Made by a program: the position numbers and the translations under genes. The notes under the pieces were generated by a model. That model was not told the DNA's origin and did not search any database. It saw only the letters and a program-made list of their open reading frames with translations. Positions 27,291 to 35,346 of a stretch of 64,000 nucleotides of DNA are shown here, piece by piece; the first letter of the stretch is position 1; each line of letters starts with the position of its first letter. Source of the DNA: JBCBSZ01 sp039185015 (GTDB taxonomy: Bacteria > Actinomycetota > Acidimicrobiia > Acidimicrobiales > Poriferisodalaceae); the NCBI GenBank assembly GCA_039185015.1, contig JBCDAU010000016.1, forward strand, positions 56,254 through 120,253, given 5' to 3'.

Positions 27291-30200
27291 TCAGCCGAGC
27301 GCCCGCAGCGAGGCCCCGGCCTCGCGGACGACCTCGACCCGTGAGGCGAGCGTGGCTCGCCGTTCGATGCGATCCACCTCCTCGTCGCCGAGGAGATCGC
27401 GGGCCATCGCGCGCAACTCGTCGACCTCGGCCTGCGCTGCGTCGTCGAGTGCCGGCGCGCTCGGGTCCCGAGCGGAGACGGCACAGATGAGCAGCGCCGT
27501 GCCCGGATCGACGTCTCTCAGGAGCTGCGCTGCGTTGCGCAGCGTGATCCAGACCTGGGTCCACGTACCGGCTCGGAGGAAGAGCTCCACGAGCTCCTGG
27601 TATCCGGCGGCCGCAGCCGCGACGTCGCCCTCGTCCTGCAGGATCGCGACCAGTGGCACCTGGGCGATCCCCAGTGAGAACAGCAAGCCCTCCTCTCGGG
27701 CGACCTGCACGGCCTGCTCGAACTCGGCCTTCGCGGTCCCGGTGTCGGCGACGCGGGCCACCTCGCCGCGGACGAGGTGGACGTTGGTGAAGAGGTCGGA
27801 GGGCACACGACTCCCGGGCTCGATCTCGCAGCCGGCCAGACGAGCGGCGGCGAGATCGAGGTCACCGCCGAACGCTGCGGCCATGGCGGCGAACAACCTG
27901 CCCCTGCACCCTCCGATGTCCTCATCCGAACGGAGCCACAGCTCCCCTGCCAGCGCCGGCTCACCGCTGAACAGCGCTGCCATCGCTGCGGTGTGGTTGG
28001 CACGGCCACGCACCCAGCGGTCGTCGGTCAGCTGGGCGGCGGCCGCGCCTGCCTCACGGGCGCGGCCGATGTCGCCCCGGTTCCTCGCGGCCGAAGCCTC
28101 CAGGAGCAGAGCGGCAGCCCGGAGGTCCGGATGGGCGCCGTCGTCGACGGCCACGTCGTGCCACGACCACAGCTCCGACAGCGTCGCCTCCTCGGTGAAC
28201 GCGACGAGACCGGCGGAGAGCCGCACGATCGACGGGAGATCGCCAGCTCCGATCAGCAACTCACGTGCGGCACGCAGGTTGGGGACCTCGTCGCGCAGTC
28301 GGTGCACCGATCGATCGCGGGGATCGAGGACGCCCAGCCACTGGTCCCGCTCCCGGTCGGCGACCCGCAGAGCGTGGTCCACGAGCAGTTGGTCGGCGAG
28401 CGCTCGGAGCTCGGCATCGTCGTCGAGACCTTCGAGCGCGAACTGCCTGATCGTCTCGAGCATCGTGTACCGGGCCTCGCCCGACGGTCGACGACGCACG
28501 ATGACCGACGAGTCGACGAGCCGAGCCACCAGCTCGTCGGCCGGTGTGTCACTGTCGAGCGCATCGGTCAGCGTCCGCACGTCCGCGAGGCGGAGACCGG
28601 CGGGGAACAGCGCGAGCACGGCGACGAGGGGGGCGCACTCGTCATCGAGGAACCGGAACGACCAGTCGACCGTCGACCGCAGGCTCCGCTGACGCTCACC
28701 GGTGTCGACCCGGCGATCCCGGAACCAGTCGAGGCGGTCGTCGAGCCCCTCGACGAGGTCGCGGAGATCGAGCGTGCCCAAGCGTCCGGCGGCGAGCTCG
28801 ATGGCGAGCGGCAACCCATCGAGCCGTCGACACAGGTCGGCCACCTCGGCCCACTCCTCGTCGCCGGAGATGCCCGTTCCGCCAGCCCTTCGCATCGCGA
28901 TCTCGAACAGCTCGAGACAGGGCCACGTCGAGACGTCCGCCGCGGTCGGCGCGGTCGGGACCTGGAACGGGCGGAGCCGGTGTACGGACTCCGAGCCGAG
29001 CCCGAGCGGCTGCCGACTCGACGCGAGCACGGTCAACCCCGGTTCGGCCTCGTGCAGCGCCGTCACGAAGCCCCTGACCTCGTCGACCACGTGCTCGCAG
29101 TTGTCCAACACCAGGGTGCTGTCGGTCCCCGCGAGCCAGTCGGCACACGAGTCCGCGGCGGCGACGTCGGCTCCGCCCGCGAGTCCCAGTGCCGTCATGA
29201 CCGCAGGGAGCAACGCCTCGGCGCTTCGCACCTGGTCGAGTCGGACGAGCACCGCTCCCCGACCGACCGAAGCCCAGTCGGCGAGCAGCGCGGTGAGCAA
29301 CGTCGTCTTGCCGACACCGCCCGGCCCGACGACGGTCGTCAACGGGGACGACGAGAGGAGCTCGTGCACGGTACGGAGATCGTCCTCACGTCCGACGATG
29401 TCCGGGCGGCGCCGCGGTCCGGTCGGCTGGGTGACGGCAGGGGCAGGCTGCATCTCGGTCGCGGCGGCTGCGGCCAGGTCGCCCACGAACTGGTAGCCGC
29501 GGCCGCGCTCGTTGCGGATGTACCGCTGCGCCCGACCGTCGTCGCCGAGGGCCTGGCGGGCCTGCTTGATCCGGGTGGTCAGCGCCGAGAGCGACACGAA
29601 CTGGTCGCCCCAGACCTCGTCGAGCAACTCCTCCCTCGACACCAGCCGGTCGCGATGGACCACCAGGTGGATCAGCACGTCCAGGACCTGGGGTTCGATG
29701 GCGACGACCTCGCGGTCGGCGCGGAGCACCCGCGCCGCGAGGTCGATCTCGAACTCGTCGAAACGCAGTGCCTCCGAGGTCCCCGGCTCGGTCCGCAACG
29801 ACGGGAAGTCGCCGACGCCGATCTGGTGCAGCTCGAGCGCCTCCGAGCTCCCCCGCACGGTGTGCGTGCCGAGCGACATCGTCGTGCCGAGCGTCCCGGC
29901 CGCAGCGACCACCTCGCCGCTGGCGACGATCTGGCCACCGTGTCCGGCGTCGGCGATCCGGGACGCGAGGTTCACCGTCGGCCCGAAGTAGTCGCCGTCC
30001 CGGAGCTGGACCTCGCCTCGGTGCAAGCCCATCCGAACCCTCAGCGCAGGGCCGGGCCAGATCAGCCCTGCGAGGCGGCGTTGGCAACGCTGGGCGGCGG
30101 CGACTGCCGTACCCGGATCGGCGAAGGCCACGGCGAAGGAGTCCCCGGCGCGGGTGAACACGTAGCCGCCCGAGGCGCCCATCTCGTCGTTCAGCAGCGA

Positions 30201-30311
30201 GTCGTGCGCCTCGAGGCTGGCGGCCATGGAGTCGGCGTCGGCACCCCACAACACCATGGAGGACTCGATGTCGGTGAACAGCAGCGTCACCGTGCCCGAG
30301 GGTTGTCGCAC
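27291..30311 (-). CDS. Adenylate cyclase-like / winged-helix / STAND NTPase regulator
   Basis: A 1006-residue multidomain regulator. GTG start after GGAAGG. Domains in order: class III cyclase homology domain (7-165) with metal Asp14 (FTDIESS) and Asp57 (AGDSFAV), plus Asn114 and Arg118 (VNLASR); OmpR/AfsR-type winged helix (about 183-276, RIKQARQALGDDGR and IRNERGRGYQFVGD); NB-ARC-type ATPase (about 303-600) with Walker A GPGGVGKTT; then TPR-like helices to the end. The purine-selecting Lys of active cyclases is Thr53 (VFTRAGD), so the cyclase domain may be inactive or a sensor. Such proteins are LuxR/SARP-like activators in actinobacteria. It may control the methyltransferase-exporter operon downstream. 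Confidence 0.85.
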   Translation of the reverse strand: MRQPSGTVTLLFTDIESSMVLWGADADSMAASLEAHDSLLNDEMGASGGYVFTRAGDSFAVAFADPGTAVAAAQRCQRRLAGLIWPGPALRVRMGLHRGEVQLRDGDYFGPTVNLASRIADAGHGGQIVASGEVVAAAGTLGTTMSLGTHTVRGSSEALELHQIGVGDFPSLRTEPGTSEALRFDEFEIDLAARVLRADREVVAIEPQVLDVLIHLVVHRDRLVSREELLDEVWGDQFVSLSALTTRIKQARQALGDDGRAQRYIRNERGRGYQFVGDLAAAAATEMQPAPAVTQPTGPRRRPDIVGREDDLRTVHELLSSSPLTTVVGPGGVGKTTLLTALLADWASVGRGAVLVRLDQVRSAEALLPAVMTALGLAGGADVAAADSCADWLAGTDSTLVLDNCEHVVDEVRGFVTALHEAEPGLTVLASSRQPLGLGSESVHRLRPFQVPTAPTAADVSTWPCLELFEIAMRRAGGTGISGDEEWAEVADLCRRLDGLPLAIELAAGRLGTLDLRDLVEGLDDRLDWFRDRRVDTGERQRSLRSTVDWSFRFLDDECAPLVAVLALFPAGLRLADVRTLTDALDSDTPADELVARLVDSSVIVRRRPSGEARYTMLETIRQFALEGLDDDAELRALADQLLVDHALRVADRERDQWLGVLDPRDRSVHRLRDEVPNLRAARELLIGAGDLPSIVRLSAGLVAFTEEATLSELWSWHDVAVDDGAHPDLRAAALLLEASAARNRGDIGRAREAGAAAAQLTDDRWVRGRANHTAAMAALFSGEPALAGELWLRSDEDIGGCRGRLFAAMAAAFGGDLDLAAARLAGCEIEPGSRVPSDLFTNVHLVRGEVARVADTGTAKAEFEQAVQVAREEGLLFSLGIAQVPLVAILQDEGDVAAAAAGYQELVELFLRAGTWTQVWITLRNAAQLLRDVDPGTALLICAVSARDPSAPALDDAAQAEVDELRAMARDLLGDEEVDRIERRATLASRVEVVREAGASLRALG

Positions 30312-30505
30312 CGAGACCCTTCCGTCGTCACCCACCGCGAGATCTCGGCGTCGGCGCCCTGCTGCTCCGACGGGCCGATGTACACCTGCGGCCCCACCAC
30401 CGCGACCACGCCGAGGACGGTGTCGTCTGGATGGATCGGCCGCAGGAAGTGCCTGCCCCACCGATCGGCACCCTCGTCGGGTGCTCCCGGTCGTCGGGCA
30501 GCCAA
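30287..30505 (-). CDS. Small hypothetical protein (doubtful)
   Basis: A 72-residue frame from TTG reading HFLRPIHPDDTVLGVVAVVG and VYIGPSEQQGADAEISRWVT. It fills most of the 210-bp gap between the cyclase-type regulator and the FMN reductase gene and overlaps the regulator start by 25 bp. Composition is more protein-like than neighbouring shadow frames, but there is no ribosome-binding site and I recognise no family. It may simply be leader sequence. Confidence 0.25.
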   Translation of the reverse strand: MAARRPGAPDEGADRWGRHFLRPIHPDDTVLGVVAVVGPQVYIGPSEQQGADAEISRWVTTEGSRCDNPRAR

Positions 30506-30521
30506 GCCATGCCGGGCGAGC

Positions 30522-31097
30522 CTAGGTCCGACCTCCGGTCTCCGCCCCGACGATGGCGGCGACCAGCGACCGGAGCAGCTGTCGGAGCTGGGCCTCGATC
30601 GCCTCGTCGGTCACGACCCCGGCGTCGGTGTCGAAGCACGACAGGAACTTCCCCACGCCGAGCTGACCGACGACCTCGGCGCCGAAGAACGGCGCGGCCA
30701 TGACCGCGCTGCCGAGGACGCCGGCGCCGGCGCGGGGACCGGGCGTGGCCGCGAGCATGGCCACCGGCTTGCCCTGGTAGACGCCCTGGTCGATCCGGGA
30801 CATCCAGTCGTAGATGTTCTTCCACGCCGCGGTGTACGAGCCGTTGTGCTCGGCGAACGAGATGATCACGCCGTCGGCCGCGCCGATCTTGTCGAAGAGC
30901 TCCCGTGCGAGATCGGGCACCCCGGACTCGGCCTCCCGGTCCTGGCTGTAGATCGGGAGCTCGTAGTCGTTGAGATCGACCAGCTCGACGTCGAGCTCGC
31001 CGTCCACGAGATCGGCCAGGTGTACGGCCGCGCACGCGAGGAGCTGCTGGTTGAAGCCACCGCGGTGGCTGGTGGCGGGGATGGTGAGGATCCGCAT
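30522..31097 (-). CDS. NAD(P)H-dependent FMN reductase
   Basis: A 191-residue flavodoxin-fold protein. The ATG is 7 bp after an AAGGAG ribosome-binding site; a longer frame to 31214 adds only disordered residues. Family features are the first strand and phosphate loop ILTIPATSHRGGFNQQLL, the LNDYELPIYSQD block, ISFAEHNGSYTAAWKNIYDW (flavin contact) and GKPVAMLAATPGPRAG. Such enzymes reduce FMN, quinones or azo compounds in the cytoplasm. A palindromic operator candidate lies about 100 bp upstream. Confidence 0.87.
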   Translation of the reverse strand: MRILTIPATSHRGGFNQQLLACAAVHLADLVDGELDVELVDLNDYELPIYSQDREAESGVPDLARELFDKIGAADGVIISFAEHNGSYTAAWKNIYDWMSRIDQGVYQGKPVAMLAATPGPRAGAGVLGSAVMAAPFFGAEVVGQLGVGKFLSCFDTDAGVVTDEAIEAQLRQLLRSLVAAIVGAETGGRT

Positions 31098-31416
31098 CGA
31101 TGCTCCTTCGTACGGTTCGGCCGGCCGCCCATCGACGGTCGGCGTTGGGGGTGAGGAGCGAGCGCCGGTGTCGATGCGTCCGACGACCTGACGTTCACTT
31201 GACTGGTCAACCAAATAGCTGAAGCGTCAACCTATGGAACGGCCGAAGCTCCGTCAACCTCTCCGTCGGCACCCGCAGTCGAGCCGCACGGCACCCCAGC
31301 GACACCAGGCCGACAAGGCCGCCACAACCCGACCGACGCCGCTCAACCGTCGCCGATCGACGACCGAACCCTCCCGTGCGCCACCGCCTCGGACGCACCC
31401 AGGAGGAAGATCGTCG
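31098..31416. other. 319-bp divergent intergenic region
   Basis: Separates the FMN reductase gene (minus) and the protease gene (plus). It contains the palindrome at 31199-31210 and otherwise codon-like Arg/Pro-rich readings without a convincing gene. Both divergent promoters should lie here; the protease gene has a clear AGGAGGA ribosome-binding site at its right end. Confidence 0.6.
31199..31210. promoter_or_regulatory. TetR-type operator candidate TTGACTGGTCAA
   Basis: A 12-bp inverted repeat (TTGAC-TG-GTCAA), 102 bp before the FMN reductase start and about 207 bp before the protease start. Its TGAC/GTCA order is the reverse of the half-site order in the 46531/46571/52446 sites, so a different regulator is likely. 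No regulator gene is adjacent. Confidence 0.4.
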
Positions 31417-33396
31417 ATGTCCCAGCTCACCAACTCAGGTCGCCAGCACCTCCGACGCCTCGTCGCCGTCTTGACGGCGACGCTCTTCCTGGCCACGGGA
31501 GTGGCCGTCGCCGGCGCCAGCGAGTCGAGCTCGTGTGGCGTCGTGAGCCTGGAGTCGCTCGGGTCGGAGGCCACGCTGTCCATGGACCAGGTCGTGGAGC
31601 TGATCGGCGCCGAGTCGCTCCGAGCCGACGGTCTCAGCGGCGCAGGCATCGACGTCGCCCTGATCGACACCGGCGTCGAACCGGTCGAAGGCCTGGACGG
31701 CGACGGCAAGCTCTACATCGGCCCGGACCTCTCCTTCGAGTCCGGCCTGCCGGAGTTCTACGGCCGCGACACCTACGGCCACGGAACGGCGATGGCCTCG
31801 ATCATCGCGGGAGAGAACGGCCCGAACGGATTCGAGGGTGTCGCCCCGGGCTCGCGCCTCGTCTCACTCAAGGTCGCGGACAACACGGGCGCCGTCGACG
31901 TCACACAGGTGATCGCGGCGATCGACTGGGTGATCGAGTACGGCCAGGAAGGCGACCTCAACATCCGGGTCATCAACCTGTCCTACGCGACCGACAGCGA
32001 CCAGCCGTACCAGATCGATCCGCTGGCGCACGCCGTCGAGCGGGCGTGGAAGGCGGGCATCGTCGTCGTCGTCTCGGCCGGGAACTACGGCGACGACTCG
32101 GGCGTGCTCGGCAACCCCGCATCGAGCCCCTACGTGATCGCCGTCGCCGCCGCCGACGACTCCGGCGCTGCCCCGTTCTCCAACAGCGGTTCGAAGGAGC
32201 GCAAGCCCGACCTGCTCGCCCCGGGTTCCCGCATCCTCGGCCTCGCTGCACCACAGAGCCGGCTCGCCCAGGAGCACCCCGACGCACTGATCGACGGCGT
32301 GTTCTTCCGCGGCAGCGGCACCTCCCAGGCCACGGCCATCATCTCGGGTGCCGCGGCACTGCTGCTCGAGCAACGACCCGAGCTCACCCCCGACCAGGTG
32401 AAGGCGCTGCTCCTCATGGGCGCCGTCGACGACAAGAACGAGGGTCGGGCCGGCGAGTGGAAGGTCTTCGAGGACTACGCGGAGCAGTTCGACCTGCTCG
32501 ACAAGGCCGAGAAGTACGAAGCCAAGGCGTGCGAGCACCGGGCCGAGGCTGAGCGCCTCCGGGCCGAGGGCGACGACAAGAAGGCCGAGAAGGAAGACAA
32601 GGACGCCGAGAAGGACCAGGACAAGGCAGAGGACGCCCGCATCGAGGCCGAGCGCCTGATCGCATCCCCTGAGGAGCGCTACCTGGCCGATGCCGAGGAG
32701 CACCTCGCCAAGGAGGCCGCCTACCGGGCCGAGGCCGCGGCCCTCCGCCAGGAGGCCGAGGCGCTCCGGGCCGAGGGCGACGACAAGGACGCCAAGAAGG
32801 CAGACGACGAGGCCGAGAAGCTCGAGGAGAAGGCAGACAAGGAGGCCGAGAAGGCCCAGAAGGACCTCGACAAGGCCGAGGGCGCCATCGCCGAGCTCGA
32901 GGCGGACATCCAGGACGAGCTCTCCTCATGGAGCGGGTCCAGCTTCGGTGGCATCAAGTTCCACGACCGCAGCGGCTTCGGGATGATCGACCTCGAGCGC
33001 TCCGCAGCGCTGCCGACGCCGAGCATCACCCAGCACTACCCGGACTCCGACGGGTCGGGCTCGCTCGACGCCGCTCGCGGCAGTTCCTTCGTGACCCTCC
33101 CCGACGGTTCGCTCCTCACCGGTGAGGTCGCCTTCAACGGTGCGTCCTGGGCCGGCGCCTCCTGGGCAGGAGCGTCGTGGGCGGGCGTGTCCTGGGCGGG
33201 CTCGTCCTGGGCAGGCGTGTCGTGGGCCGGCGCCTCCTGGGCCGGCGTCTCCTGGGCCGGTGCCTCCTGGGCAGGAGCGTCGTGGGCCGGCGCTTCCTGG
33301 GCCGGCGCCTCCTGGGCAGGCGTGTCCTGGGCCGGCGCTTCCTGGGCCGGCGTGTCGTGGGCCGGTGCTTCCTGGGCCGGTGCCGACTTCGGGTGA
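31417..33396 (+). CDS. Subtilisin-like serine protease with coiled-coil insert and SWA repeat tail
   Basis: A 659-residue exported S8 peptidase. The signal peptide (1-35) has core LVAVLTATLFLATGVAVAGA. The catalytic triad is Asp84 (ALIDTG), His122 (YGHGT) and Ser303 (GSGTSQATA), with oxyanion Asn223 (SAGNYG). The Ser block is followed at about 355-545 by a Glu/Lys/Ala/Asp-rich charged segment predicted as coiled coil. The catalytic-domain end then resumes (SGFGMIDLERS). Residues 575-654 are 16 tandem pentapeptides of type GASWA/GVSWA, ending GADFG. The repeats may anchor the protein to the envelope or mediate assembly. A GGAGGA ribosome-binding site decides the ATG; a longer frame to 31234 is disfavoured because it would put an Arg-rich segment before the signal peptide. 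Confidence 0.9.
   Translation: MSQLTNSGRQHLRRLVAVLTATLFLATGVAVAGASESSSCGVVSLESLGSEATLSMDQVVELIGAESLRADGLSGAGIDVALIDTGVEPVEGLDGDGKLYIGPDLSFESGLPEFYGRDTYGHGTAMASIIAGENGPNGFEGVAPGSRLVSLKVADNTGAVDVTQVIAAIDWVIEYGQEGDLNIRVINLSYATDSDQPYQIDPLAHAVERAWKAGIVVVVSAGNYGDDSGVLGNPASSPYVIAVAAADDSGAAPFSNSGSKERKPDLLAPGSRILGLAAPQSRLAQEHPDALIDGVFFRGSGTSQATAIISGAAALLLEQRPELTPDQVKALLLMGAVDDKNEGRAGEWKVFEDYAEQFDLLDKAEKYEAKACEHRAEAERLRAEGDDKKAEKEDKDAEKDQDKAEDARIEAERLIASPEERYLADAEEHLAKEAAYRAEAAALRQEAEALRAEGDDKDAKKADDEAEKLEEKADKEAEKAQKDLDKAEGAIAELEADIQDELSSWSGSSFGGIKFHDRSGFGMIDLERSAALPTPSITQHYPDSDGSGSLDAARGSSFVTLPDGSLLTGEVAFNGASWAGASWAGASWAGVSWAGSSWAGVSWAGASWAGVSWAGASWAGASWAGASWAGASWAGVSWAGASWAGVSWAGASWAGADFG
33139..33378 (+). 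repeat. Sixteen tandem 15-bp repeats encoding GxSWA
   Basis: In-frame 15-bp units (consensus GGCGCSTCCTGGGCC) encode GASWA (11 copies), GVSWA (4-5) and GSSWA (1). Synonymous and A/V changes are scattered, so the array is old rather than freshly expanded, but it remains prone to slippage. It forms the C-terminal tail of the protease. Confidence 0.95.
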
Positions 33397-33414
33397 GCGC
33401 CGCGGTCTCGACCA

Positions 33415-33443
33415 TGGACGAACCTAGGTCGTTGACCTAGGAT
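33415..33443 (+). promoter_or_regulatory. Promoter with TetR-type operator before the copper amine oxidase gene
   Basis: The palindrome CCTAGGTCGTTGACCTAGG occupies 33423-33441. A -10 box TAGGAT (33438-33443) lies 7 bp before the ATG, with a weak -35 TGGACG (33415-33420) at 17 bp spacing, so the transcript is probably leaderless. The operator fills the spacer and part of the -10, a position for repression. A second copy of the 17-bp core is at 37867-37883 before the dioxygenase-tetR unit. Confidence 0.75.
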
Positions 33444-33450
33444 CGCCATC

Positions 33451-35346
33451 ATGGTCGCCCACCCACTCGAACCCGCCACCGGCGCCGAGCTCACCGCCTC
33501 CGTCACGGCCCTCCGTGGGTCCGAGGAGCTGAGCGATCGTGCGTTCTTCACCTTCGGTCATCGGGTCGAACCACCGCGCGAGGCCCTGCGACGAGCAGCG
33601 GCTGGCGAGGACATCCCTCGGGTGGTGAGCCTCGTCGGCCACGACCCGGATCGAGGCCAGAGCTTCGACGCGCGCATCTCGGTCGCTGACGCCACCGTGC
33701 TGGAGGTCGACTGGCAGGACGTCGGCCAGGCCCCGGTCAACGAGCATGACGTGTTCAACGTCTACGTGATCCTCGCCGAGCACGACGGCTGGAAGGCCGC
33801 GCTCGCACGTCGGGGCATCACCGACCTCGACACCGTCCACATCGAGCCGTGGATGGCCGGCGTCCATCCGCCCGAGATGCCGACCGGTCGCGTCCTGCGC
33901 GTGCTCGCCTTCCTCGCCGAGGACCCCGGGGCGAACTACTACGCCCATCCGATCGACGGCCTCAGCGCCTTCGTCGACGTCGACAGCGGTGCCGTCCACC
34001 TGATCGACCTCGGCGTGATCCCGGTCCCGGAGCGGTCGGCCGACTACGCCGCCGACCGAATGCCCAGTCTGCGCGACGACCTCAAGCCCCTCGAGATCAC
34101 CCAGCCCGAAGGTCCGAGCTTCGACGTCGATGGGCACGTGATCACATGGCAGAACTGGCACCTGCGCATCTCGGTGCACCCGATCGAGGGGCTGGTGCTC
34201 CACGACATCCGGTACCGGGACGGCGATCGCGACCGGCCGATCCTGCACCGCGCAGCGCTGTCCGACATGGTCGTTCCCTATGGCGACGCAGCGCCGCTGC
34301 ACTACTGGAAGCACGCCTTCGACGCCGGCGAGACCAAGCTCGGGCAGCTCGCCAACTCGCTGAAGCTGGGCTGCGACTGCCTCGGTGAGATCCACTACTT
34401 CGACGCCACGTTCCTCGGCTCCGACGGTGAACCGGTCGTGTGCGAGAACGCCGTGTGCCTCCATGAGGAGGACGTCGGGATCCTCTGGAAGCACACCAAC
34501 TCGTTCCGTCCCGAGCAGGCCCCGGAGGTCCGCCGGTCCCGACGCCTCGTCGTCAGCATGATCCACACGATCGGCAACTACGAGTACGGCTTCTACTGGT
34601 ACTTCTACCTCGACGGCACCATCGAGCTCGAGGTGAAGCTCACGGGCATCATCGGTGTCAGCGCCGCGCCCGACGGGTTCGGCACCGACACCTCACCGCT
34701 GGTGGCGCCGGGCATCTCGTCACCGATCCACCAGCACCTCTTCTGCGTACGGCTCGACCCCAGCATCGACGGCTTCGACAACTCCGTCGTGGAGACCAAC
34801 GTCGAGGCGACGACCGATGGCGCCCACCCCTACGGCGCCGGCTTCCGGTCGGCCACGACACCGCTGCGCACCGAGCTCGAGGCCCGGCGCGACCTCGACC
34901 CGGCGGCCAGTCGGAGCTGGAAGATCGTCAACCCCAACGAGACCAACGCGCTCGGGTCGCCGGTCGCATACAAGCTGCTCGCCCAGGGCTCGCCGCGGTT
35001 CATGGTCCCGGAGGACAGCCCGGCGGGCGCCCGCGGCGGCTTCGCGCGACACCACCTCTGGGTCACCCGCTACGACGAGGACGAGGAGTACGCCGGCGCC
35101 GGCGCGTTCTCGAACCTCCATCCCGGTGGGGTCGGCCTTCCGGCCTACGCCGCACAGGACCGGGCGATCGAGGACACCGAGATCGTCGTCTGGCACACGT
35201 TCGGCGTGACCCACGTCCCCCGCCCCGAGGACTGGCCGATCATGCCGGTCGAGTACGCCGGCTTCAGCCTCGTCGCCAACGGCTTCTTCGACGCCAACCC
35301 CGCCCTCGACGTGCCGCCCTCCGACGGAGGGTCCTGCCACTCGTGA
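33451..35346 (+). CDS. Primary-amine oxidase, copper/topaquinone type
   Basis: A 631-residue copper amine oxidase, a typical bacterial length. The topaquinone precursor is Tyr377 in the motif N376-Y-E (HTIGNYEYGF). The copper ligands are His427 and His429 (IHQHLF) and His588 (THVPRPEDWPIMP). The catalytic base is Asp291 (HAFDAGE). It oxidises primary amines to aldehydes with release of ammonia and hydrogen peroxide. There is no signal peptide, so it is cytoplasmic as in Arthrobacter. It is the first gene of an amine-oxidation unit overlapping a flavin amine oxidase gene by 4 bp (GTGA). The operator at the promoter points to the TetR of this locus. Confidence 0.95.
   Translation: MVAHPLEPATGAELTASVTALRGSEELSDRAFFTFGHRVEPPREALRRAAAGEDIPRVVSLVGHDPDRGQSFDARISVADATVLEVDWQDVGQAPVNEHDVFNVYVILAEHDGWKAALARRGITDLDTVHIEPWMAGVHPPEMPTGRVLRVLAFLAEDPGANYYAHPIDGLSAFVDVDSGAVHLIDLGVIPVPERSADYAADRMPSLRDDLKPLEITQPEGPSFDVDGHVITWQNWHLRISVHPIEGLVLHDIRYRDGDRDRPILHRAALSDMVVPYGDAAPLHYWKHAFDAGETKLGQLANSLKLGCDCLGEIHYFDATFLGSDGEPVVCENAVCLHEEDVGILWKHTNSFRPEQAPEVRRSRRLVVSMIHTIGNYEYGFYWYFYLDGTIELEVKLTGIIGVSAAPDGFGTDTSPLVAPGISSPIHQHLFCVRLDPSIDGFDNSVVETNVEATTDGAHPYGAGFRSATTPLRTELEARRDLDPAASRSWKIVNPNETNALGSPVAYKLLAQGSPRFMVPEDSPAGARGGFARHHLWVTRYDEDEEYAGAGAFSNLHPGGVGLPAYAAQDRAIEDTEIVVWHTFGVTHVPRPEDWPIMPVEYAGFSLVANGFFDANPALDVPPSDGGSCHS

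Noticed and set aside
27777..31154. 1125-residue plus-strand frame opposite the cyclase-type regulator
   Set aside because: Antisense shadow; no motifs, and the minus-strand gene has four recognisable domains.
33139..33378. Tandem repeats considered as a CRISPR array
   Set aside because: Units are 15 bp, contiguous, in frame and encode GxSWA; no spacers.
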